Of a stretch of 8,106 nt of DNA, positions 1 through 6,497 are shown one piece after another. This DNA comes from Promethearchaeota archaeon (GTDB lineage Archaea > Asgardarchaeota > Lokiarchaeia > Sigynarchaeales > SOKP01): positions 1 to 8,106 of the forward strand of contig JAEOTL010000474.1 in NCBI GenBank assembly GCA_016839845.1, given 5' to 3'. How positions within the stretch are numbered: the first letter of the stretch is position 1; the number at the start of each line of letters is the position of its first letter. A model generated the notes under the pieces. The model did not search any database, was not told the DNA's origin, and worked only from the letters and a program-made list of their open reading frames with translations. A program made the position numbers and the translations under genes.

Positions 1-339
1 AAGGATATTGGAATTTCCCCTAAAGAATTAAAAGTAACTGGGGGTGGGTCTCGGTCAGATTTATGGAATCAGATCTATGCTGATGTTTTGGGAATTACCT
101 GTGCCAGAAATGTAATAGAAGAAGCAACTTCTCTTGGGGCAGCTATTCTAGCTGCTTCGGGTGCAGGAATCTTTCCTGAAATCGCAAAAGCCGCAGAATC
201 ATTGTGCAAAGTAGATAAAAGATGGAAAACTAATAAAGAAAACTGGAAGCGCTATGAAAAATTATATCAATTTTCACTTGAGCTTTATACCCATTTCAAA
301 GACAACGAATTATATAAAAAACTTAATGCTCTGATTTAG
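1..339 (+). CDS. FGGY-family carbohydrate kinase, C-terminal fragment (xylulokinase-like)
   Basis: This is the last 112 codons of a sugar kinase whose start lies left of the window. The frame is open from base 1 and ends in TAG at 337-339. The piece GGGSRSDLWNQ (about residues 14-24 of the fragment), followed by ADVLG and by EEATSLGAAILAASGAG, is the ATP-binding C-terminal signature of the FGGY kinase family (xylulokinase, ribulokinase, glycerol kinase and relatives). In this family the glycine-rich turn contacts the nucleotide. These enzymes phosphorylate a sugar or polyol with ATP in the cytoplasm. The tail (WKTNKENWKRYEKLYQFSLELY) matches the usual terminal helix with a W/Y-rich pattern. 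The sugar-binding half is missing, so the substrate cannot be told; xylulokinase-like is a guess from overall style. The internal TTG at 88 is not a real start, because the signature begins upstream of it. Confidence 0.88.
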   Translation, partial: KDIGISPKELKVTGGGSRSDLWNQIYADVLGITCARNVIEEATSLGAAILAASGAGIFPEIAKAAESLCKVDKRWKTNKENWKRYEKLYQFSLELYTHFKDNELYKKLNALI

Positions 340-383
340 TACTTATACCAGATAATGAATGAATCTACTCCTTAATCATCAAT

Positions 384-400
384 TTTATATATTTATATTG
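384..400 (+). promoter_or_regulatory. Possible TATA box for the membrane-protein gene
   Basis: The 133-bp gap after the kinase holds a long T/A alternation (TTTTATATATTTATATT) that resembles an archaeal TATA box. If used, it would start transcription near 412-418 and leave a leader of about 55-60 nt before the ATG at 473. A GTGA core at 462-465, 7 nt upstream of that ATG, could pair with the 16S 3' end, which fits a leadered mRNA. No clear BRE is visible, and AT-rich spacers give such matches by chance. Confidence 0.35.
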
Positions 401-472
401 TTATTCTTTCTTCAATCAGAAATAGTACTAATTCATACAAGAAAATAGAAAACATATCAGTGTGAGACAATA

Positions 473-1072
473 ATGGAATATGAAGCTTCGAGTGTTGAAC
501 GTGAAGAAAAAAAAAGCCGGAGAATAGTAGCCTCTGTATTTTATATCTTAATTGTTGTAGCTAGTTTGGTTACACTTGGAGGAGCTGTATGGAGCCTTGC
601 TGATTGGCTTATTGGACCAACTGGAAAATTTGAAACATTCCTAGGATTAAATTTAGGGTATCAAATTGCAATCATTGGTGGATTATTAGCCGGAATATTT
701 TTTGTATTAGTTTTCTTCTTTGGCCTTTTTAAGAAATCTTCAAAATCCTTAATCAGATTTATCTATAAAAAGAGAGAGCTTGAAGAAAAGTATAAGAATC
801 GTACAGACGTAAAAATTGCGGCAGGAGGTCTATTGATCAGCTTAATAGGGATTATTATCGGGGTAATAGTTGCTGTAGTATTAGACTTGTTAGGTGGTTC
901 TTCAGGTACTTTTTCCCTTTTGGATTTTCTCTCAAGTACAGGACCTTGGGTTTTATTCATAGGGATAGGTCTTTTTGTAATAGCGGGAGTTGCACTTTTT
1001 ATGATATACTTTTGGAAGAATGGTTACTACCTTATACTAAGAATTATGGGGATTTTAGAAAAAGATAAATAA
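473..1072 (+). CDS. Four-helix integral membrane protein of unknown function, apparently a duplicated hairpin
   Basis: I do not recognise this 199-residue protein. It has four strongly hydrophobic segments at about residues 18-43, 62-86, 114-137 and 157-181. The N-terminal 17 residues are charged (EREEKKSRR), the stretch between helices 2 and 3 (87-114) is rich in Lys/Arg/Glu, and the tail ends EKDK. By the positive-inside rule, both termini and the middle loop are cytoplasmic, and two short loops (44-61 and 138-156) face outward. The two hairpins look like copies: D-x3-G-x2-G-x-F occurs at 44-53 and again at 138-147, and each second helix runs into a basic amphipathic tail with a matching (L/I)R pair (94-95, 189-190). 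No signal peptide, catalytic motif or metal ligand is seen. The start is the first ATG in frame, with a weak GTGA 7 nt upstream. It lies between unrelated genes with its own spacers, so it is probably monocistronic. Confidence 0.8.
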   Translation: MEYEASSVEREEKKSRRIVASVFYILIVVASLVTLGGAVWSLADWLIGPTGKFETFLGLNLGYQIAIIGGLLAGIFFVLVFFFGLFKKSSKSLIRFIYKKRELEEKYKNRTDVKIAAGGLLISLIGIIIGVIVAVVLDLLGGSSGTFSLLDFLSSTGPWVLFIGIGLFVIAGVALFMIYFWKNGYYLILRIMGILEKDK

Positions 1073-1079
1073 ATCTAAA

Positions 1080-1133
1080 TTTTCTTTTCTTTTTGTTATT
1101 AAATTAGTAATTTTAAGGACTACTCTTTTTTTT
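1080..1133 (+). terminator. Oligo-T termination region after the membrane-protein gene
   Basis: Just past the TAA at 1070-1072 the plus strand carries a T-rich tract (TTTTCTTTTCTTTTT, 1080-1094) and then a run of eight T (1126-1133). Archaeal RNA polymerase terminates on such U-tracts without needing a hairpin, and none is evident here. The position between two same-strand genes separates the membrane-protein transcript from the HerA-like one. Confidence 0.4.
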
Positions 1134-1147
1134 ATGGTAATTCGCTT

Positions 1148-1188
1148 TCTAATAAATTCAAACCTAATCATTAATCGATCTTTTTAAG
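1148..1188 (+). promoter_or_regulatory. Weak promoter candidates upstream of the HerA-like gene
   Basis: No Shine-Dalgarno precedes the ATG at 1202, so transcription may begin close to the start codon. Two AT-rich candidates are visible. TTTTTAAG at 1181-1188 is centred only about 18 nt upstream of the ATG, a little too near for a leaderless start. An AATAAATT stretch at 1151-1158 would give a leader of roughly 20 nt. Neither is convincing alone. Confidence 0.25.
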
Positions 1189-1201
1189 CCTGATAGATAG
1201 T

Positions 1202-2725
1202 ATGGCACTAAAAGTAGGAACTGTCTTTAATTATCTCCAATTTCCAGATGTTTCTCACTTCCCCTTTGTTATAAGTAAAAGAGAAGACGGAAAATTCATA
1301 CAGAAGGGATTATTTGTCTATACTGAATCTAATGAAGGATTTCTAATCGGAATTATCGACAAAATTATTCTATTGAATGAATATTTTGCAGATGCGTTGA
1401 CTATTAAAGCTTATAATGATGATTCTAATCCTAACATCTTAAAAGGTCTTTTTCCCAGTGATGACTTTGAATTTGTTATCGCTCTTGTGAGGTGTCTAGG
1501 GATTATTCAATTTACTAACAAAGATAAAAGCGAAATTGAAAAAATTCGAAGGATGACCTATCCCGCTAGTCCAGGGAGAGATGTATATATCGTAGAGGAG
1601 GATCTCCTCAAGAAATTCATCGGTTTCGATGATATTTTTGGTTTAAACCTAGGAAAAGTTAAAGTGATGAATATCGATGCTAAGATCAACATGAATCGCT
1701 TACTTAATAAGCATTTTGCTGTCCTATCGATATCAGGAGGCGGAAAAAGTTATCTTACATCTATTCTCATTGAAGAACTATTGAATAGAAAAGAAGATTA
1801 TGGTACTCCTGCTATTATTTTATTCGATGTCCATGGGGAATATTTGTATCTCAAGGACATCCCAGAACTAAAAGAGAAGGTAAAGGTTCACAATATTTCT
1901 TATTTTCAAATATCAGTTCCTAAAATGTCAATCTATTCATTCAAGAAATACCAAGGAGAATTATCAAACGTTCAGATAAGGGAACTTTCTAAGTATCTTA
2001 AGAAGTTAAATAGAACTAAAGACAAGAAAGGAGCTTATACAATAAGCGATATAATTGAGGAAATCGAAAAAGAATCGGATGGAAATAAAAATACTCGTCA
2101 AGCACTAATAGGTTGGCTCTCTGATCTTGAGAGATTAACTTTATTTGGGTCTCAAGAAAATCCAAGCCTTGAAAAAATCCTGAGGAAAAATGAACTCATC
2201 ATATTTAACCTGCAAAAACAGATTAGTATTAGAAAAAAGCAAATTATTTTGGATTATATTTGTGATCGCTTGTTTAAACTGCGAAGGTTAAACAAAATCC
2301 CTCCTTTTTTATTAGTAATTGAGGAAGCTCATCAATTCTGTCCTGAAGCAGCTCATTCTAGAGCGATCTCCAAACCAATAATAGAAATGATTGCACGAGA
2401 GGGGAGAAAATTCATGTCTTGTTTGTGCCTGATAAGTCAAAGGCCAAAAAGATTAAGCACTACGGCGCTTTCTCAATGTAATTCGAAACTTGTGCTAAAT
2501 ATAAAAAACCCATACGATTTAAAACATCTTATGGATAGTTCTGAAGCTATCACTAAAGAGTATGCCGATATGATCTCAAGTTTAGGTGTTGGGGAGATGC
2601 TACTAATGGGAAATGCCGTAAATTATCCTGTTTTTATCGATATTAGGGAAAGAAAGCATAAGTCTACCACTGAAGATCTTTCCCTTACTCAAGTATGTCT
2701 AAATTGGCAAGATAAACAATTATAG
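1202..2725 (+). CDS. HerA-family hexameric DNA translocase/ATPase (DUF87, HAS-barrel)
   Basis: This 507-residue protein has HerA architecture and length. An N-terminal beta-rich HAS-barrel region (about 1-110) is followed by a FtsK/HerA-type RecA-fold ATPase. The Walker A motif is SISGGGKS (176-183, K182). A strand with FDVHGEY follows, then Walker B LLVIEEAH with E374/E375, the arginine-finger-type AREGRK (398-403) and the SQRP sensor motif (412-415). The C-terminal part (LGVGEMLLMGNAVNYPVFIDI) is also typical of the family. HerA proteins form hexamers that pump DNA and usually work with the nuclease NurA in end resection beside Mre11-Rad50. None of those genes is in this window, so it may be a paralogue with another partner; I leave the symbol empty. 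The first Walker A position is Ser where Gly or Ala is usual. The start at 1202 fits because GTVFNYLQFPDVSHFPF matches the first strands of the HAS barrel. The stop overlaps the convergent small gene by 6 bp. Confidence 0.88.
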   Translation: MALKVGTVFNYLQFPDVSHFPFVISKREDGKFIQKGLFVYTESNEGFLIGIIDKIILLNEYFADALTIKAYNDDSNPNILKGLFPSDDFEFVIALVRCLGIIQFTNKDKSEIEKIRRMTYPASPGRDVYIVEEDLLKKFIGFDDIFGLNLGKVKVMNIDAKINMNRLLNKHFAVLSISGGGKSYLTSILIEELLNRKEDYGTPAIILFDVHGEYLYLKDIPELKEKVKVHNISYFQISVPKMSIYSFKKYQGELSNVQIRELSKYLKKLNRTKDKKGAYTISDIIEEIEKESDGNKNTRQALIGWLSDLERLTLFGSQENPSLEKILRKNELIIFNLQKQISIRKKQIILDYICDRLFKLRRLNKIPPFLLVIEEAHQFCPEAAHSRAISKPIIEMIAREGRKFMSCLCLISQRPKRLSTTALSQCNSKLVLNIKNPYDLKHLMDSSEAITKEYADMISSLGVGEMLLMGNAVNYPVFIDIRERKHKSTTEDLSLTQVCLNWQDKQL

Positions 2726-2992
2726 CACATCGGCAGTTACACTGTCTCTTATAGCAGTGTTCCTTTTATTAAGAACTATCATTTTTTTGTTCTTAGAAAC
2801 ACGGAATACGTTAATAACATTCATGCTTTCTAATTTCATGAACAATTCCTCTAAAATAAGACTGTTTATGTAAGGGAATTCCTTCTTTAAAAGTTCCTCT
2901 AAACGCTTATCTAAAATTTCTCCTTTATTTTTGATCAGAATATCAATTAATAGATTCAAAACGGGTTTTTCGTTCCATCTATGAGATTCCAC
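2720..2992 (-). CDS. Small winged-helix-like protein downstream of CDC48
   Basis: This is a 90-residue protein of unrecognised family. Its pattern fits one winged-helix domain: helix 1 about 10-22 (PVLNLLIDILIKN), helix 2 about 28-38 (DKRLEELLKKE), helix 3 about 43-57 (NSLILEELFMKLESM), then two strands with a basic turn (VINVFRVSKNKKMIVLNK, 59-76) as the wing. The last dozen residues are probably disordered. Such domains bind DNA or serve as protein-interaction modules; nothing here decides which. An upstream in-frame GTG (2999-3001) would add three residues. I prefer the GTG at 2990-2992, because AGGTGAT at 2997-3003 is a good Shine-Dalgarno that covers the first GTG and sits 4 nt before the second. 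It follows CDC48 in the same direction after 66 bp and may be co-transcribed with it. Its stop overlaps that of the HerA-like gene. Confidence 0.72.
   Translation of the reverse strand: MESHRWNEKPVLNLLIDILIKNKGEILDKRLEELLKKEFPYINSLILEELFMKLESMNVINVFRVSKNKKMIVLNKRNTAIRDSVTADVL
2770..2795 (+). terminator. Possible HerA-like transcript terminator inside the convergent gene
   Basis: Because the HerA-like gene overlaps its convergent neighbour, its transcript must end within that neighbour. At 45-70 bp past the stop there is a perfect 7-bp inverted repeat, TAAGAAC at 2770-2776 and GTTCTTA at 2789-2795. Its 12-nt loop contains seven T on the plus strand (2782-2788). A U-run is the essential signal in archaea; here it lies in the loop rather than after the stem. 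The same bases encode part of the wing of the minus-strand protein (SKNKKMIVLNK), so chance is possible. Confidence 0.3.
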
Positions 2993-2996
2993 ATAT

Positions 2997-3003
2997 ATCA
3001 CCT
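2997..3003 (-). promoter_or_regulatory. Shine-Dalgarno deciding the start of the winged-helix-like gene
   Basis: On the minus strand AGGTGAT matches the archaeal anti-Shine-Dalgarno at the 16S 3' end (complement of GGAGGTGATC). It overlaps the upstream GTG at 2999-3001 and lies 4 nt before the GTG at 2990-2992, so it supports the shorter protein. It is the clearest ribosome binding site in the window and implies translation from a leadered or polycistronic mRNA. Confidence 0.6.
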
Positions 3004-3058
3004 ATAAAATTGTATGTTACCAGTAATAATCCTTTCATTCTAATTAATTTTGTGAATC

Positions 3059-5287
3059 CTAAACAAACAAACGATCTTCTTTTGATTCTTCAATTCTTCT
3101 GCTTTTTAATTTTGCCCCAAATTTATCGTACCAATCCATGATCTCCTTTGTAATAGTTGGATGAATATCTTTTCTTGCTTCCTTGAAATGATCGAGTGTT
3201 ATTTTTCTCGCTCGTATATTTTCTCTCAGAGCAATCATCGCAGCCTCCCGACACCATGTCTCAATGTCAGCTCCCGAAAAATCTTTTGTAAATTCATTTA
3301 ATTTCTCAATATCTATGTTTGCTGTAAGAGGCATGCCCTCTGTAAATATTTTAAGGATTTCTAATCTTGCTGTTTCATCTGGTGCAGGGACTAATAAGAT
3401 ACGATCAATTCTGCCAGGTCTTATCAAAGCAGGATCTAAGATATCAGGTCTGTTTGTGGCGGCGATTACAACAATATCTTTCATAACCTCTAACCCATCT
3501 AATTCAGTTAAAAATTGAGAGAGTACTTTTTCTGAAACACCAGAATCTGATGTATGCCTGCCCCGACTCGGAGCTATTGAATCGAATTCATCAAAGAAAA
3601 TAATACATGGAGCTGCCATTTTTGCTTTTCTGAAAACTTCTCTAATAGCCTTTTCGCTTTCCCCGACCCATTTAGATAATAACTCTGGACCTTTAATCGA
3701 AATAAAGTTAGCTTTGCTCTCAGTTGCAACTGCTCTAGCAAGTAAAGTTTTACCACAACCAGGAGGTCCATAAAGCAAAATTCCCTTTGGGGGCGTAATT
3801 CCCATTCGAGAAAAAATTGCTGGATTAGATAAAGGCCATTCTACAGCTTCGACTAATCTTTGTTTTAAATCATCCAAACCCCCCACCTCTTCCCAGGACA
3901 CATTAGGAACTTCAACAAATACCTCTCTAATTCCAGAGGGTAATACTTCTTTTAATGCTTCCCCAAAGTCGTTTTGTGTTACTTTTATCTGCTCCAATAA
4001 TTCCGGATCGATTATTTCTGATTCTAAATCTATTTTTGGTAGATATCTGCGTAAAGCTGACATAGCCGCTTCTCTAGACACAGCAGAAATATCAGCACCC
4101 ACAAATCCGTGAGTAATTTGAGCAAACTCTTTTAACGATATTTTTTTATCAAGAGGCATGTTCCTCGTGTGAATTTGAAAGATTTCCAACCTTCCTTTTT
4201 CATTAGGTACCTTTATTTCAATTTCACGATCAAATCTGCCTGGTCTTCTGAGAGCAGGATCCAAACTATTTGGTCTATTGGTCGCACCGATAACAATTAC
4301 TTTTCCTCTACCATGCAACCCATCCATGAGAGCTAACAGTTGGGCAACTACTCTTCGTTCTACTTCACCAGTAACTGTTTCTCTTTTTGGTGCGATAGCA
4401 TCGATTTCATCTATGAAGATTATAGATGGGCTTTTTTCTTCAGCTTCAATGAAGAGTTTCCTTAACTTCTTTTCAGATTCACCATAAAATTTACTCATGA
4501 CTTCAGGTCCATTTATTGAGATAAAATGCGCCTCACTTTCATTAGCTACAGCTTTAGCTAATAATGTCTTTCCACAACCTGGTGGACCTCTGAGTAACAC
4601 ACCTTTGGGAGGATCTATCCCCAATCGTTTGAATAATGAAGGATGCCGTAAGGGTAATTCAACCATTTCTCTAACTCGTTGAATTTCTCTATCTAATCCT
4701 CCAACATCTTCGTATGTTATATAACCAGTACTCGCTTCATCATCTTCAGTTATTTTTTCACTGATATTGAGAACCGTGTCTTGGCCTATTACACAAACTC
4801 CTCCAGGTCTTAAATTTATGACTTTAAAAGTTATTTCTCGACTGATTCCAAGCGAGATAAAGATAAAATCATCAATGGTGACTGGGTAATTATTCAGTTT
4901 TCTTTTTACAAAACTTTCAAAATGAGGATTATCAGGTATTTTTAGACCAGAAGGTGCTAAAACGATGTTTTGAGCTGTCTCCACGTTAACCTTTCGAAGT
5001 TCCACCGTGTCATCAATCCTTGAACCAATATTCTTTTGTAATCTTGAATCTATACGTACAATTCCTAAACCACTATCTTGGGGATAGCTTGGCCATGCAA
5101 TACCTGCACTGTGCTTTTTTCCAATAACTTCTAAATGGTGTCCAGTTTGAATTTGTAGTTTGTCCATAGTATCTTGATCAATGCGAATTATATTTTTCCC
5201 AATATCCCTTTTTTTAGCTTTCTGAACTCGTAACACTACACTTGGAATATTAGTTTCTTCTTCTTCATCAGGGCCCTTTGAAGTCAT
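3059..5287 (-). CDS. cdc48: CDC48/VAT-type AAA+ ATPase (p97 homologue)
   Basis: This 742-residue protein is a full-length archaeal CDC48/VAT unfoldase. The N domain (about 15-190) has the double-psi barrel start [22 protein letters not shown]1 has Walker A GPPGCGKT (234-241, K240), pore loop KFYGES (266-271), Walker B FIDEID (D293, E294) and the arginine-finger region [13 protein letters not shown]2 has Walker A GPPGCGKT (507-514, K513), pore loop KWVGES (539-544), Walker B FFDEFD (D566, E567) and [11 protein letters not shown]. Both sites look intact, so both rings should hydrolyse ATP. The aromatic D1 pore loop is as in archaeal VAT and unlike eukaryotic p97. The family forms double-ring hexamers that unfold cytosolic proteins, in archaea probably for the 20S proteasome. 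The protein ends EDRLFV, close to the proteasome-docking HbYX motif but with Phe for Tyr. The N terminus has a short acidic run (DEEEE). The ATG at 5285-5287 is the only suitable start; no Shine-Dalgarno precedes it. It lies 87 bp after FEN1 on the same strand. Confidence 0.97.
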   Translation of the reverse strand: MTSKGPDEEEETNIPSVVLRVQKAKKRDIGKNIIRIDQDTMDKLQIQTGHHLEVIGKKHSAGIAWPSYPQDSGLGIVRIDSRLQKNIGSRIDDTVELRKVNVETAQNIVLAPSGLKIPDNPHFESFVKRKLNNYPVTIDDFIFISLGISREITFKVINLRPGGVCVIGQDTVLNISEKITEDDEASTGYITYEDVGGLDREIQRVREMVELPLRHPSLFKRLGIDPPKGVLLRGPPGCGKTLLAKAVANESEAHFISINGPEVMSKFYGESEKKLRKLFIEAEEKSPSIIFIDEIDAIAPKRETVTGEVERRVVAQLLALMDGLHGRGKVIVIGATNRPNSLDPALRRPGRFDREIEIKVPNEKGRLEIFQIHTRNMPLDKKISLKEFAQITHGFVGADISAVSREAAMSALRRYLPKIDLESEIIDPELLEQIKVTQNDFGEALKEVLPSGIREVFVEVPNVSWEEVGGLDDLKQRLVEAVEWPLSNPAIFSRMGITPPKGILLYGPPGCGKTLLARAVATESKANFISIKGPELLSKWVGESEKAIREVFRKAKMAAPCIIFFDEFDSIAPSRGRHTSDSGVSEKVLSQFLTELDGLEVMKDIVVIAATNRPDILDPALIRPGRIDRILLVPAPDETARLEILKIFTEGMPLTANIDIEKLNEFTKDFSGADIETWCREAAMIALRENIRARKITLDHFKEARKDIHPTITKEIMDWYDKFGAKLKSRRIEESKEDRLFV

Positions 5288-5312
5288 GATATTGTATTTA
5301 TATGGTGATCTA

Positions 5313-5320
5313 ATTTATTT
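5313..5320 (-). promoter_or_regulatory. Possible TATA box for CDC48 (near-leaderless)
   Basis: On the minus strand AAATAAAT is centred about 29 nt before the CDC48 ATG, which would start transcription within a few bases of the codon. This fits the missing Shine-Dalgarno. The whole 87-bp spacer between FEN1 and CDC48 is very AT-rich (with TAATTA repeated at 5323-5328 and 5332-5337), so the exact element is uncertain. Confidence 0.3.
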
Positions 5321-5374
5321 ACTAATTAAAATAATTAATTTTGTAAAAGTTTTTCCATTATTAAAAATTAAACA

Positions 5375-6430
5375 TTAACTTTTTTTAAGAAAATCATCTA
5401 GCGAAACTTGGGTCTTCTTCGAATCCAATTTTCTCAATCGTTCCAATGCATTTTCAACTCTCTGTTTTGAAAAATTGTGTTGTTCCACTAATAATTCTTC
5501 AATTCTCTCAAAGTTGATCTTCTTGGATTTTGGTAATTTATATTCCTTTTTAACATCAGGATTTAAAAAAATATTCTTAATCGGTTCTATTATCGCATAA
5601 TCTAATTGAATTTCTTTACCCCCAGCTTGAACTTTATTTTTTAAAATATTTTCTAATGAACCATATTTTTTAATTAAACTTAAAGCGGTTTTTTGACCAA
5701 TTCCTTTAATTCCAGGGTAAAAATCGGTGCCAATAAGGATTCCCATCTCTATTAATTGCTCTCGAGATATACCTTGGGTATCTAAAAATTTCGATAAGGA
5801 GACATATTCTATATCCAATGTAACAGTTGTATCCCTTACTTTTCTACTACGATTGATCGCAAAATTACGTAATAAACGTTGTCCTCCGAATAACAGCGTA
5901 TCATAGTCTTGAGAAGCGCATGCCCATGCATCTCCAACTTCAACCATGTATGCAGATTGAGCTTCTCCTTCAGAACTGGCCTGAACAATTGGGATTCCCA
6001 TAGACTCAATCAATTTTTTGCTTTCCTCAACCATGTTCTCGTCAAGTTTAGAAGTAAATTGAGCAAATTTTTTGGCTTCTTTAAAATCTTCAGCATCCTG
6101 AGCTTCAACCATCTTCTGATGCGCTTCTTCCTTAATTTTTTTACGCTCTTTTATAGTATCCATCTTTAACTCAGAAGGCTTACCGTCAAAAACGTAAATA
6201 GGTTTAATATTATGCTCAAGAAAATTTATACTTCTATAAAATAATCCGGAAAGATGCGAGGTTGTATTTCCCTGGTAATCTTTCAAAGGGGTTCCATCCC
6301 GTTGGCGTATTATTGCTAAAAACTGATAAATCGTGTTAAAAGCATCGATTGCTATCTCTTTCTTGAAAAGATTTTCAAAAGTTATTGTTCGTTTTACTTC
6401 ATTAACTAGTTCATTTATTTTAATACCCAT
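5375..6430 (-). CDS. fen1: Flap endonuclease 1 (FEN1/XPG family)
   Basis: This 351-residue protein is a complete archaeal FEN1, the structure-specific 5' nuclease that removes RNA/DNA flaps during Okazaki-fragment maturation and repair. The N region (1-100) includes IAIDAFN (D29), the R-x-DGTPL and TSHLSGLFYR motifs, and VFDGKP (D82). The I region (about 130-250) has SSEGEAQ (E154, E156), ASQDYDTLLFG (D175, D177) and GTDF (D236), followed by the helix-three-turn-helix GIKGIGQKTA that binds DNA through K+. All seven metal-binding carboxylates expected for the family are present. The lysine-rich helical clamp lies around 85-135. The C terminus carries QVSLDDFL (341-348), a PCNA-interacting peptide of the form QxxLxxF(F/L), so it should act on the sliding clamp. 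The ATG at 6428-6430 gives the typical MGI start; it has no Shine-Dalgarno but a well-placed TATA box. Nob1 lies 67 bp upstream and CDC48 87 bp downstream on the same strand. Confidence 0.97.
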   Translation of the reverse strand: MGIKINELVNEVKRTITFENLFKKEIAIDAFNTIYQFLAIIRQRDGTPLKDYQGNTTSHLSGLFYRSINFLEHNIKPIYVFDGKPSELKMDTIKERKKIKEEAHQKMVEAQDAEDFKEAKKFAQFTSKLDENMVEESKKLIESMGIPIVQASSEGEAQSAYMVEVGDAWACASQDYDTLLFGGQRLLRNFAINRSRKVRDTTVTLDIEYVSLSKFLDTQGISREQLIEMGILIGTDFYPGIKGIGQKTALSLIKKYGSLENILKNKVQAGGKEIQLDYAIIEPIKNIFLNPDVKKEYKLPKSKKINFERIEELLVEQHNFSKQRVENALERLRKLDSKKTQVSLDDFLKKS

Positions 6431-6449
6431 AGTTGAGATTTATCCTTTT

Positions 6450-6463
6450 ATTATATACCTTCG
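6450..6463 (-). promoter_or_regulatory. FEN1 promoter: BRE plus TATA box, leaderless spacing
   Basis: Read on the minus strand, CGAAGG (6463-6458) precedes TATATAAT (6457-6450). These match the archaeal BRE, which is purine-rich, and the TATA consensus. The TATA centre lies about 24 nt before the A of the FEN1 ATG, so transcription should start at or next to the start codon. The absence of a Shine-Dalgarno agrees. This gives FEN1 its own promoter despite the close upstream gene. Confidence 0.55.
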
Positions 6464-6497
6464 ATCATAATATATGATTCAATTTATATAATTACAA

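Noticed and set aside
763..960. Minus-strand open frame of 65 codons within the membrane-protein gene.
   Set aside because: It is antisense to a gene with clear helices, has no binding site and low-complexity composition: a shadow frame.
1202..3001. HerA-like ATPase plus small gene as an anti-phage HerA cassette.
   Set aside because: Known HerA defence pairs include a nuclease or a large partner read in the same direction; here the small gene is convergent and has no nuclease motif.
3264..4682. Several open frames on the plus strand and in another minus frame across CDC48.
   Set aside because: They mirror conserved CDC48 codons, have no recognisable domains and no start signals.
5296..5303. 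ATATAAAT on the minus strand as the CDC48 TATA box.
   Set aside because: It is centred only about 12 nt from the ATG, which would place the transcription start inside the coding sequence; the next AT box upstream fits better.
5909..6169. Plus-strand open frame of 86 codons opposite FEN1.
   Set aside because: FEN1 is intact and conserved over this stretch; the antisense protein is Phe/Ser-rich, as expected from reading Lys/Glu codons backward.
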